64,000 bases of DNA from Catenulispora sp. EB89. GTDB lineage: Bacteria > Actinomycetota > Actinomycetes > Streptomycetales > Catenulisporaceae. The stretch covers positions 496,001 through 560,000 of the forward strand of contig NZ_JBGCCU010000003.1 of the NCBI RefSeq assembly GCF_041261445.1, in the 5' to 3' direction. Position 1 is the first letter of the stretch; each line of letters starts with the position of its first letter. This document shows positions 39,533 through 47,817 of the stretch, in pieces. The translations under genes and the position numbers were made by a program. Below the pieces are notes generated by a model. It was not told where the DNA came from. It saw nothing but the letters and a program-made list of their open reading frames with translations, and searched no databases.

Positions 39533-41953
39533 ATGTCTCCCCTTTCCAGACGCAAGTTCCTGTCCGCTTCCGCGGCGGCTGCCGCCGGTGCGGCCTTCCT
39601 GCCGGAAACGCTGCGCACCGCCATGGCCGCCACCGCGGGCATGTCCGGCTCGCTCAGCGACATCGGCCACATCGTGATCCTGATGCAGGAGAACCGCAGC
39701 TTCGACCACTACTTCGGCACCCTGGCCGGAGTCCGCGGGTTCAGCGACACCTCGCCGTACGTGTTCCAGAACGGCACCACGGTCTCCACCCAGCCCAACG
39801 GCAGCAAGACCATCCTGCCGTGGCACCTGAACACCGCGACCACCAGCGCGCAGTGCGTCCCTGATCTTGATCATGGCTGGAGCGGCACGCATAACGCCTG
39901 GGCCAGCGGCTCCTACAACGGCTGGGTCGCGGCCAAGGGCGTCGAGACCATGGGTTACTACACCCGGGCCGACATCCCGTTCCAGTACGCCCTCGCCGAC
40001 GCCTTCACCATCTGCGACGGCTACCACTGCTCCGTCATGGGCCCGACCAACCCGAACCGGCTCTACCTGTGGACCGGGATGATCGACCCCAACGGCACCG
40101 GCGGCGGCCCCGTCACGGACAACTCCGAGGCCGGATACACCTGGACCACCTACCCGGAGCGGCTGCAGGCCGCGGGCATCACCTGGAAGGTGTACCAGGA
40201 GACCGACAACTACGACGACAACGCGCTGGCCTGGTTCAACCAGTACAAGAACGCCGCGACCAGCAGCCCGCTCTACCAGCGCGGCATGGTGAAGTCCACG
40301 GACTCGGTCGCGGAGTTCCAGGCCGACGTCACCAACGGCACCCTGCCGCAGGTCTCCTGGATCGTCGCCCCGGCCGGCAAGTCCGAGCACCCCAACTACG
40401 CCCCCGCCCTGGGCGCGGACTACGTCTCGAAGATGCTCACCGCACTGGCGTCGAACCTGGACGTGTGGTCCAAGACCGTCTTCATCCTCAACTACGACGA
40501 GAACGACGGCTTCTTCGACCACGTCGTCCCGCCGACCCCGCCGGCCGGCACGGCCGACGAGTTCGTCGGCGGCCTGCCGATCGGCCTGGGCATCCGGGTC
40601 CCGCAGATCGTGATCTCGCCCTGGTCGCAGGGCGGCTGGGTGGACTCCACGATCTACGACCACACCTCCACGATCCGGCTGGTCGAGGCCTGGACCGGGG
40701 TGCAGGAGCCGAACATCTCGGCGTGGCGGCGCGCGGTCTGCGGCGACCTCACCACCGCGCTGAACTTCGCCAGCACGACCACCACGTTCCCCAGCCTGCC
40801 GGCCACCGGCCCGCTGGTGACCGCGGCGAACAACCAGTGCTCGACGCTGCCGACCCCGACCCCGCCGGCCACGCAGAGCATGCCGACCCAGGAGTCCGGC
40901 ACGAAGGGCCAGCGCGCCACGCTCTACCAGCCGAACGTCACCGGCCGCTACGACCTGGCCGCCGGCCGGTTCTGGACGGACTTCTCCAACGCCGGCGCGC
41001 AGGCCGTCCCGCTGCAGGCCTACACCACGGCCTACCGGACCTTCGCGAACTGGCAGTACCTCGTCTCGCCGAACTCCACGTCCTCCGACTACTGGAGCGC
41101 GCAGAGTGTCAGCGCCGGCAAGTACTCCCTCGACGTGCACGGCCCCAACGGCTTCCTGCGCACCTTCGTCGGCGACCTGACGACCATCAGCAACGCCTCG
41201 CTGGCGCACCTGGAAGTGAAGCCGAGCTACGACACCGCGAACAACGCGCTGGTGCTGACGATGACCAACACCGGCACCGCCTCCGCGGTGATCACCGTCA
41301 AGGCGAACCACTTCATCACCGGCGGGCCCTGGACCTTCACGGTCGGCGGCGGCGCGACCGTCACCCACTCCTGGTCCACGGCCGGCGGGTGGTACGACCT
41401 GACCGCCACCGCGAACGTCGGCGACAACTTCCTGCGCCGGTTCGCCGGGAAGATCGAGACCGGCCAGCCCGCGGCGCCCGGCACCAGCGGCGGGGGCGGC
41501 GGCACGCCGGCCGTCCTGGACCGGACCGGCTGGACGGTGAAGTACGTCGACAGCCAGGAGACGGCCGGCGAGAACGGCGCGGCGACCAACGCTATAGACG
41601 GCAGCACCTCTACGTACTGGCACACGCAGTGGTACAACGTCTCGCCGAACCCGCCGTGCCCGCACGAGATCCAGCTCGACATGACCGCCTCGCACTCCGT
41701 GTCCGGCTTCACGTACCTGCCGCGGCAGGACGGGAGCAACCACGGCTGGGTCGGCCAGTACGAGTTCTACGTCAGCGCCGACGGCACCAACTGGGGCACT
41801 GCGGTGGCGACCGGCACCTTTGCGAACGACAACACCCTGAAGACGGTGAACTTCACCGCCGCGACCGGTCGCTACGTACGCTTCCGCGCGCTGACGGAGG
41901 TCAACGGGAACCCGTGGACCTCCTGTGCGGAGCTGAACGTTATAGGGATCTGA
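39533..41953 (+). CDS. Tat-exported phospholipase C with C-terminal discoidin domain
   Basis: 806 residues from an ATG at 39533 (GGAG five bases before). The Tat signal SRRKFLSASAAAAAGAAFLP is at 5-24. The phosphoesterase domain has HIVILMQENRSFDHYFG, GPTNPNRLYLWTG, SEHPNYAPALGADYVS and NYDENDGFFDHVVPP, the PLC/acid-phosphatase (PF04185) pattern. DUF756-like beta domains follow, then a Gly-rich linker (near 657-662) and an F5/8 type C (discoidin) domain with NAIDGSTSTYWHTQW. It would cleave phospholipid head groups outside the cell, with the discoidin part binding sugars or lipids. Divergent from crcB. Ends in a hairpin shared with the GNAT gene. Confidence 0.92.
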   Translation: MSPLSRRKFLSASAAAAAGAAFLPETLRTAMAATAGMSGSLSDIGHIVILMQENRSFDHYFGTLAGVRGFSDTSPYVFQNGTTVSTQPNGSKTILPWHLNTATTSAQCVPDLDHGWSGTHNAWASGSYNGWVAAKGVETMGYYTRADIPFQYALADAFTICDGYHCSVMGPTNPNRLYLWTGMIDPNGTGGGPVTDNSEAGYTWTTYPERLQAAGITWKVYQETDNYDDNALAWFNQYKNAATSSPLYQRGMVKSTDSVAEFQADVTNGTLPQVSWIVAPAGKSEHPNYAPALGADYVSKMLTALASNLDVWSKTVFILNYDENDGFFDHVVPPTPPAGTADEFVGGLPIGLGIRVPQIVISPWSQGGWVDSTIYDHTSTIRLVEAWTGVQEPNISAWRRAVCGDLTTALNFASTTTTFPSLPATGPLVTAANNQCSTLPTPTPPATQSMPTQESGTKGQRATLYQPNVTGRYDLAAGRFWTDFSNAGAQAVPLQAYTTAYRTFANWQYLVSPNSTSSDYWSAQSVSAGKYSLDVHGPNGFLRTFVGDLTTISNASLAHLEVKPSYDTANNALVLTMTNTGTASAVITVKANHFITGGPWTFTVGGGATVTHSWSTAGGWYDLTATANVGDNFLRRFAGKIETGQPAAPGTSGGGGGTPAVLDRTGWTVKYVDSQETAGENGAATNAIDGSTSTYWHTQWYNVSPNPPCPHEIQLDMTASHSVSGFTYLPRQDGSNHGWVGQYEFYVSADGTNWGTAVATGTFANDNTLKTVNFTAATGRYVRFRALTEVNGNPWTSCAELNVIGI

Positions 41954-41971
41954 TCCACAGAGCCCTATAAG

Positions 41972-42031
41972 CACGACCTCTATAGAGGTGCGCTACCGGA
42001 AGGACTCGTAGCGCATCTCTATAAGGTCGTG
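41972..42031. terminator. Long imperfect inverted repeat between convergent genes
   Basis: CACGACCTCTATAGAGGTGCGCTAC (41972-41996, given as 25 bases in two parts: CACGACCTCTATAGAGG then TGCGCTAC) pairs with 42008-42031 across an 11-nt loop with one bulge and one mismatch. The right arm lies in the last codons of the GNAT gene. It can terminate both the phospholipase and GNAT transcripts. Confidence 0.65.
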
Positions 42032-42505
42032 GGAGGGGTCGAGGTTGTGCGGCTGAGAACCGCCGGTCAGCACGAACCCCTCCCGTTCGTAGAAGCGGCG
42101 GCCGCGCTCGTTGTCGTCCCGGACCAGCAGGACGAGTTCCTTGGCCTCCGTGGTGCGCGCGAAGTCGATGACGGCCCGGTTCAGGCGGCGCGCGACGTCG
42201 GTTCCGCGCGCCTCGGGACGGACGTACACGCCGAGGACGATCCACGAGCCCGGACGGTTGAAGTGCGGCGCCGCGCTCCACATGCCGACGAGCCGGCCGG
42301 TCGCGTCGTCGACGGCGACGTAGAAGGCCATCTCAGCGGACGTGGCGTTGATCCGCGCGCGCTCCTGCCACTCCTCATCCGGAATGGCTAGGGCCTGCTC
42401 GTGGGTCTGGCCGAAGTTGGTCGGCGAATCAAGCAGCGCTTCCAAGCGCAGCTCCCTGAAATCCCGCCACTCATCCGCAGTGGTGCGGCGCACGGTGTAA
42501 GCCAT
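41993..42505 (-). CDS. GNAT-family N-acetyltransferase
   Basis: 170 residues from an ATG at 42505 (MAYTVRRTTADEWRDFREL). Acetyl-CoA-binding motif A VYVRPEARGTDVARRLNRAVIDFA, with the shortened Gly loop EARGTDVA, then LLVRDDNERGRRFYEREGFV (motif B). Substrate unknown. An in-frame ATG at 42520 is less likely. The C-terminus is encoded within the inverted repeat shared with the neighbouring gene. Confidence 0.9.
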   Translation of the reverse strand: MAYTVRRTTADEWRDFRELRLEALLDSPTNFGQTHEQALAIPDEEWQERARINATSAEMAFYVAVDDATGRLVGMWSAAPHFNRPGSWIVLGVYVRPEARGTDVARRLNRAVIDFARTTEAKELVLLVRDDNERGRRFYEREGFVLTGGSQPHNLDPSHDLIEMRYESFR

Positions 42506-42603
42506 GCAGCGCATCTTCACAGGTGTACAGAGCCCAACGCCAGCGAGTTCCGCGGGGCAGCCGATCAGGGAAGTCGGTCAGGCCGTCGCATCAGGCCGTC
42601 AAG

Positions 42604-42942
42604 TCAGGCGACCAGCCCGACGAACCCGGCGAGGAACGCCGGCGCCCCCAACCCCACCAGGCCCCAGCCGACCACCTCCAGCAGTCCTTCCCGCTTGCAC
42701 TGCCGGTGGTGCTCCGCCCGGCCGCTGCTCAGCCGGGCCGTGGACTCGTGCAGCCACTTCGCGCTGTGCACCGACAGGTCGGCGCGCTTGGAGGCGAGGA
42801 GTCTGAGCACGTCCAACGCCATCACCAGGCCGAGGGCGAGGAACAGCAGTCCGACCGCCACCGCGCCGGCGTCCCCCCAGGTGCCGTGCAGGGCACCGGA
42901 GTGGTCGGCGAGGCGAGCGCCCAAAGACCTCGAAGCGGTCAT
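42604..42942 (-). CDS. Small two-helix membrane protein, hypothetical
   Basis: 112 residues from an ATG at 42942. A helix at about 26-48 (GAVAVGLLFLALGLVMALDV) and another at about 91-111 (GWGLVGLGAPAFLAGFVGLV) flank a charged cytoplasmic loop with HHRQCKREG. No family recognised. Divergent from an MFS transporter. The 206-bp region between the starts has a TATAGA near 43018 but no convincing promoter pair. Confidence 0.6.
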   Translation of the reverse strand: MTASRSLGARLADHSGALHGTWGDAGAVAVGLLFLALGLVMALDVLRLLASKRADLSVHSAKWLHESTARLSSGRAEHHRQCKREGLLEVVGWGLVGLGAPAFLAGFVGLVA

Positions 42943-43148
42943 TCCGTGACTCCCAAAGAGTGAATCCGGGACATAGCCGACGGGGGCGGCGGCCAGTCCT
43001 CCAGCAAGAGTCTCACCTATAGATCTGATAGTCGCGACATGTGGGACGAACGTGAGCAACGTTTCGATTAATTCACGGAAACCGGCGGTGACACCCGCCC
43101 GGCCGTCCCAGCAGGCGCACCAGTCCCACAAGGGGCGACCATCGCCGT

Positions 43149-44348
43149 ATGGTGGCCAAGCACTACGCCGCGATCTTCAGGGCGCCGGGGTCGAAGGGCT
43201 TCTCCTCCGCCGCGTTCGTGGGCCGGCTGCCGCTGTCGATGCTCGGCCTGGGCATCATTCTGATGATCAAGGAGTCGACCGGGAAGTACGCGCTGGCCGG
43301 CGTGGTCTCCGGGACGATGGCGCTGGTGCAGGCGTTCTTCGGGCCGTTCCTGGCCCGGCTGATCGACCGGCGGGGACAGGCCGAGGTCGGGTTCCCGTCG
43401 CTGGCCGTCTCCACCGCCGCGTTGATCTCGCTCATGCTCTGCGTGCGTTTCAAGGAGCCGACCTGGTCGTGGTTCGCCTCGGCCGCGCTCGCCGGGGCGT
43501 TCATGCCGAACGTCGGGGCGCTGGTGCGGGCCCGCTGGACCAAGCTCTACACCGGCACGCCGTCCCTGCACACCGCCTACTCCTTCGAGGCGGTCATGGA
43601 CGAGGTCGTCTTCATGATCGGGCCGATCCTGGTCACCTTCCTGACCCTGGAGGTGCACCACGAGGCCGGCGTCGGCCTGGCCACCGGATTCCTGGCGGTC
43701 GGTACCTCGGCGTTCCTGATCCAGCGCCGCAGCCAGCCGCCGCCGCATCCGCCGGAGCACCACACGGGACCTGCGGCCATCGCGATCCCCGGCATGCGCG
43801 TGGTGCTGGTCTGCGCAATCGCGATCGGCCTGATGTTCGGCTCGATCGAGGTGGTGACCGTGGCCTTCGCCGAGGAGCACGGGCACAGCGACTGGGCCGG
43901 GCTGCTGCTGGCGGTCTACGCCGGCGGCAGCTTCATCGCCGGTCTGATATTCGGTGCGACGCACTGGGACGCCCCGCTGGCCAAGCGGGCCCTGATCCTG
44001 CTGACCGCGGTGCTGGTCACCTCGACGCCGATGACGCTGGCGCCGAACATCGGCGTGCTGGCCCTGGTGCTGCTGCTGGCCGGGTTCGCCATCTCCCCGA
44101 CCCTGATCACGCTGGTCGCGCTGGTCGAGTACCTGGTCCCGGCGGCCCGGCTGACCGAGGGCATGGTGATCGAGACCACCGGGGCGGCCGTCGGGATCAC
44201 CGCCGGGTCGGCGGTCTCGGGCTGGCTCATCGACCGTTCCGGGGCGCACACCGCATATCTGGTCCCAGTGGCAGGAAGCGCCCTCGCCCTCTTGACTGCG
44301 CTGCTCGGCTCGCGTTGGCTACGTCCGGGGGATCCGGCGATCGAGTGA
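43149..44348 (+). CDS. MFS transporter
   Basis: 399 residues, about twelve membrane helices. The MFS loop motif ARLIDRRGQAEVGF lies between helices 2 and 3, and a second copy GWLIDRSGAHTAY in the C-terminal half. A short His/Pro-rich loop (PPPHPPEHH) separates the halves. Substrate unknown; small-molecule efflux is likely. It is followed 47 bp later by a FAD-linked lactone oxidase, possibly in the same transcript. Confidence 0.9.
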   Translation: MVAKHYAAIFRAPGSKGFSSAAFVGRLPLSMLGLGIILMIKESTGKYALAGVVSGTMALVQAFFGPFLARLIDRRGQAEVGFPSLAVSTAALISLMLCVRFKEPTWSWFASAALAGAFMPNVGALVRARWTKLYTGTPSLHTAYSFEAVMDEVVFMIGPILVTFLTLEVHHEAGVGLATGFLAVGTSAFLIQRRSQPPPHPPEHHTGPAAIAIPGMRVVLVCAIAIGLMFGSIEVVTVAFAEEHGHSDWAGLLLAVYAGGSFIAGLIFGATHWDAPLAKRALILLTAVLVTSTPMTLAPNIGVLALVLLLAGFAISPTLITLVALVEYLVPAARLTEGMVIETTGAAVGITAGSAVSGWLIDRSGAHTAYLVPVAGSALALLTALLGSRWLRPGDPAIE

Positions 44349-44395
44349 ACGGCGCGGCTCAGAGCTGGCGTGCCGGCGGAAGAATCGGGTGAGGC

Positions 44396-45700
44396 GTGGC
44401 GGGCGCGAACGAGTGGTCCAACTGGGCCGGCAACCAGACGGCGAAGGCGGCCAAGGTGGTCACCCCGCGATCCGCCTCCGAGGTCGTCGAGATCCTGCGC
44501 ACCGCCGATGACGACGGGATGACGGTCAAGGCCGTCGGCTCCGGCCACTCCTTCACCCCGGCCGCGGTGACCGACGGGATCCTGGTCAAGCCGGACGGCC
44601 TGACCCGCCTGAAGCAGATCGACCGGGAAGCCGGACTGGTCACCGTCGAGTCCGGGATGCCGCTGCACCAGCTCAACGCGCTGCTGGCGGAGAACGGCAT
44701 GGCGCTCACCAATATGGGTGATATCCAGGTGCAGACCGTCGCTGGCGCGATCGGCACCGGCACGCACGGCACCGGCCGTGTCTCCGGCTCGATCGCGGCC
44801 CAGGTGGCGGCGCTGGAGCTGGTCCTGGCCAACGGCGAGATCGTGATCTGCTCCCCGACCGAGAACGCCGAGCTGTTCCAGGCCGCGCGCCTCGGCGTCG
44901 GCGCGATCGGCTACGTGACCGCGGTGACCTTCCGCACCGAGCCGTCGTTCCTGCTCACCGCCCGCGAGGAGCCGATGAAGCTGGACGCGGTCCTGGACGG
45001 CTTCGACGACCTGGCCGACGGCAACGAGCACTTCGAGTTCTACTGGTTCCCCTACACGACCAGCACCAACATCAAGCGCAACAACCGGTCCTCGGGCCCG
45101 GCGGCCCCGCTGTCCGGCTTCCGGCACTGGGTGGACGACGAGTTCCTGTCGAACTCGGTCTTCGGCGCCGCGCAGCGCCTGGCGCGCACCGCCCCGCGGC
45201 TGACCAGGACGGTCTCGAAGGTCTCCGGCTCGGCGCTGTCCGCCCGCACCTACACTGACCGCTCGGACAAGGTGTTCACCTCGCCGCGGCGCGTGAAGTT
45301 CGTGGAGATGGAGTACGCGGTTCCGCGTACCGCGTTCGTGGCGGCCTTCCGCGAGGTCACGCAGCTGATCAACAACTCGACCTGGAACGTGAACTTCCCG
45401 ATCGAGGTGCGCGTGGTCCCGGGCGACGACCTGTGGCTGTCCACGGCGCACGGCCGCGACACCGCGTACATCGCCTGCCACATGTATCAGGGCACGCGGT
45501 TCGAGGAGTACTTCAAGGCCGTCGAGCAGGTGCTCGTCGGGCACGAGGGCCGCCCGCACTGGGGCAAGATGCACACCCGCGACGCCGAGTACCTGGGCAA
45601 GGCCTACCCGCGCTTCGAGGACTTCCTCGGGGTGCGCGACCGGGTCGACCCGAAGCGGTTGTTCGCCAACGAGTACACCCGGCGCGTGTTCGGGGACTGA
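44396..45700 (+). CDS. FAD-linked sugar-lactone oxidase (D-arabinono-1,4-lactone oxidase type)
   Basis: 434 residues from a GTG at 44396. N-terminal VAO-type FAD domain: AVGSGHSFTPAAVTDG, VESGMPLHQLNALL and GAIGTGTHGTG. C-terminal ALO domain ends in HWGKMHTRD and DRVDPKRLFANEYTRRVFG. The His of GTGTHG is near the position where covalent FAD is seen in some relatives. It oxidises aldonolactones or sugar alcohols (alditol oxidase group) with oxygen, giving hydrogen peroxide. No signal peptide. Confidence 0.9.
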   Translation: MAGANEWSNWAGNQTAKAAKVVTPRSASEVVEILRTADDDGMTVKAVGSGHSFTPAAVTDGILVKPDGLTRLKQIDREAGLVTVESGMPLHQLNALLAENGMALTNMGDIQVQTVAGAIGTGTHGTGRVSGSIAAQVAALELVLANGEIVICSPTENAELFQAARLGVGAIGYVTAVTFRTEPSFLLTAREEPMKLDAVLDGFDDLADGNEHFEFYWFPYTTSTNIKRNNRSSGPAAPLSGFRHWVDDEFLSNSVFGAAQRLARTAPRLTRTVSKVSGSALSARTYTDRSDKVFTSPRRVKFVEMEYAVPRTAFVAAFREVTQLINNSTWNVNFPIEVRVVPGDDLWLSTAHGRDTAYIACHMYQGTRFEEYFKAVEQVLVGHEGRPHWGKMHTRDAEYLGKAYPRFEDFLGVRDRVDPKRLFANEYTRRVFGD

Positions 45701-45742
45701 GGAGCGGGGCCGGACCGGGGCTCGCCCGGAGCCGGCCCGAGG

Positions 45743-45942
45743 CTAGGCAGCGACCGCGACGGGCGAACCCGCCGGGGACTCCGTGACCGCGGTGGTCGAG
45801 GCAGCCGCCGCGGGCTCCGCGCCGGCGACCGTCAGCTCGCCCTTGGGCGCGTCGTACACCGCGCGGTCCAGGATCCCCTCCCCGGCCGCCACCCCACAGG
45901 CACCAACGCCTGCCCCGCGACGTTGATCGCGGTGCGGCCCAT
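45743..45942 (-). pseudogene. Frameshifted C-terminal remnant of a dicarboxylate/amino acid:cation symporter
   Basis: Reading from 45942 gives MGRTAINVAGQALVPV, then a shift of frame continues VAAGEGILDRAVYDAP and KGELTVAGAEPAAAAS, ending at a TAG at 45743. The two parts together look like the C-terminal end of a DAACS (DctA/GltP-type) symporter, which normally has over 400 residues. The transmembrane part is missing and the frame is broken near 45890-45895. The surrounding 390-bp gap holds no other gene. Identification is by memory of the family's C-terminus. Confidence 0.5.
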
Positions 45943-46091
45943 GTCCTCACCCTCCCCAATTGATCGCATGATCCGACCAATGCATGTGACGGTCGACGCT
46001 CCCCCAAGCCCCCGCCTCCCCCATCTCGGGAAGCGCACCTCCTAGCATCGGCACGGAAAGTGAGGGTTCGATCACACTCGGGAGTTCTTCG

Positions 46092-47585
46092 GTGACGACG
46101 GATCAGGAAACCGGCACGAAACAGCGGCGCATGGCGGCGGTCCTCGGCGTGTCCGGGGCGGCGCTGGCCGCCGCGGCGCTGGCGGCGGTGAGCGCGGCCC
46201 AGGGCGCCGTCGGGCCGATCACCGGGACCTCGCCGCTCGCCCCGCCGCTGGGCGCCTGTATCGGCGCGCAGTGCCCGGGCACGTGGCCGATGCCGAACAA
46301 CGGGGACTTCGCCGGCCGCGACGCCGCGATCAACATCTTCACCGGCGTGGACTTCTCCGCGACCGGCCGGGCCGCGGAGGCCGAGGGCAAGATCGTGACG
46401 CTCGGCGACTTCACCGTGGACAAGGCCGGCGGCGGCCTGTTCAACGCCGGCGTGGTCGGGGTCGGCTCGCGGGTCCCGCCGCCGGACGGTACGGACTTCC
46501 TGACGGTCGGCGGGAACATCGACATCAAGAGCGGCAACCGGCTGGAAGTCGGCGGCAGCGACTCCAAGACCACGGCGTACGGGGACGTGCGCTACGCCGG
46601 GACGCTGAGCGGCCGGGTGGACGTGGTCGCGCCGGGCAAGACGGTCCACGACGCGCAGGCCGCCGCGCCGTACACGTCGCTGCGGAGCTACATCGAGGAC
46701 CGCTCCGCCTGCGCCGCCACGGCGGTGGCGACGGGCACCGTCACCGTGGACGGGCCGCAGGTGACGTTCCACGGCGACGGCAGCAGCGCGTTGCAGGTCT
46801 TCGACGTGCCCGGGGACATCGGCGGCGCGAGGGCCGCGGACCTGGTGTTCACCGGGATCCCGGCCGGGGCGAGCGTCCTGGTCAACATGACCGGGACCAG
46901 CCCGACGCTCAACACCAACACCGGCAGCGGCTTCCCCGGCGACCAGCTGACGGAGATGCGGCCGCGGCTGATGTGGAACTTCCCGAACGCCGCCGCGGCC
47001 GAGATCAAGGGCGGCGCGCAGTTCCAGGGGTCGATCCTCGGCGGCGCCCCGGGCGGGACGCTCACCATCTCGACGCCGGGCCAGAACGGCCGGGTGTACG
47101 TGGCCGGGAGCCTGGTGCTGACCAACGCCAGCGCCGGGTCGGAGATCCACGCGTACCCGTTCGACGGGGTGCTGCCGGAGTGCGGGTCGACGCCGAACTC
47201 GTCCTCGTCGACCTCTACAACCTCCACCTCTACAACCTCCACAACCTCCACGACTTCGACGAGTTCCTCTTCCAGCTCGTCGTCGAGCAGCAGTTCCTCG
47301 TCCAGCAGCAGCTCGTCGTCGCCGTCCGAGCCCACAGTGGGACCCTCGACCTCCACCACACCCAGCCGGCCCACTCCCACCACCCCCACCACCCCCACCG
47401 GCACGACGACCCTGCCCACCACGCCTTCCGGGACCTACCCGACGGCCTCGGCATCCGCCCGCAAGCGCGGTCTCGCGGCCACCGGCACCGCCTTCGCCCC
47501 GCTCCTCGGCCTGGCCGCGGCCGCCCTGTCCGTCGGGGCCGGCGTCCTGGGCTTCACCTCCCGCAAGAAGGGCAAGCACGCCTGA
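46092..47585 (+). CDS. Secreted choice-of-anchor A surface protein with LAxTG sorting signal
   Basis: 497 residues from a GTG at 46092. A signal peptide (about 14-38, VLGVSGAALAAAALAAV) leads to a choice-of-anchor A-type domain with NIFTGVDFSATGRAAEAEGK, TVGGNIDIKSGN, PRLMWNFPNA and GSILGGAPGG. A Ser/Thr stalk follows (about 376-440), containing more than 20 consecutive Ser residues in part. The C-terminus has LAATG (461-465), a hydrophobic helix and a basic tail SRKKGKHA, the layout of a class E sortase substrate. It is likely fixed to peptidoglycan as an adhesin or matrix protein. No sortase gene is in the window. A hairpin follows 18 nt after the stop. Confidence 0.87.
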   Translation: MTTDQETGTKQRRMAAVLGVSGAALAAAALAAVSAAQGAVGPITGTSPLAPPLGACIGAQCPGTWPMPNNGDFAGRDAAINIFTGVDFSATGRAAEAEGKIVTLGDFTVDKAGGGLFNAGVVGVGSRVPPPDGTDFLTVGGNIDIKSGNRLEVGGSDSKTTAYGDVRYAGTLSGRVDVVAPGKTVHDAQAAAPYTSLRSYIEDRSACAATAVATGTVTVDGPQVTFHGDGSSALQVFDVPGDIGGARAADLVFTGIPAGASVLVNMTGTSPTLNTNTGSGFPGDQLTEMRPRLMWNFPNAAAAEIKGGAQFQGSILGGAPGGTLTISTPGQNGRVYVAGSLVLTNASAGSEIHAYPFDGVLPECGSTPNSSSSTSTTSTSTTSTTSTTSTSSSSSSSSSSSSSSSSSSSSPSEPTVGPSTSTTPSRPTPTTPTTPTGTTTLPTTPSGTYPTASASARKRGLAATGTAFAPLLGLAAAALSVGAGVLGFTSRKKGKHA

Positions 47586-47602
47586 TGTGAGACGGCAGGT
47601 CC

Positions 47603-47636
47603 GCATCCCGGACGACAGTGGACGCGTCCGGGATGC
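47603..47636 (+). terminator. 12-bp hairpin after the surface-protein gene, upstream of leader peptide 1
   Basis: GCATCCCGGACG pairs perfectly with CGTCCGGGATGC around a 10-nt loop. It may end the upstream transcript, but it also lies in a block similar to the region before leader peptide 2 (shared GTCCGCATC and GGACGACAGTGGACG), so it may be regulatory. Confidence 0.6.
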
Positions 47637-47654
47637 GCTGCCAGGCTGATGACC

Positions 47655-47747
47655 ATGTCCCGTGCCGGAATCGCCCTCGTGAGTCGACGCCATGTCGACT
47701 ACGGACGTCTGTCCAGCATGGCCTGTACGGTCCGCACCGCGAACTGA
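47655..47747 (+). CDS. Cysteine-type leader peptide 1
   Basis: A 30-residue open frame: MSRAGIALVSRRHVDYGRL then SSMACTVRTAN. The RRHVD-GRLSSM-C pattern matches the small actinobacterial putative leader peptides that precede sulfur-assimilation genes. One Cys codon, TGT, occurs near the end; TGT is a minor codon in such GC-rich genomes. It ends 70 bp before sulfite reductase. Mycobacterial relatives act as cysteine-responsive attenuators; stalling at Cys when cysteine is scarce would raise expression. Mechanism here is inferred. Confidence 0.78.
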   Translation: MSRAGIALVSRRHVDYGRLSSMACTVRTAN

Positions 47748-47817
47748 CCGCGCTGCTCAGCGGCATCCCGCCGCCCTCCCACCGGCCGTATGACCCCTCG
47801 CTAAGGACACCTCCGCC

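Noticed and set aside
39272-41974. 900-codon minus-strand frame opposite the phospholipase
   Set aside because: Gly/Arg/Asp-rich shadow frame with no domain.
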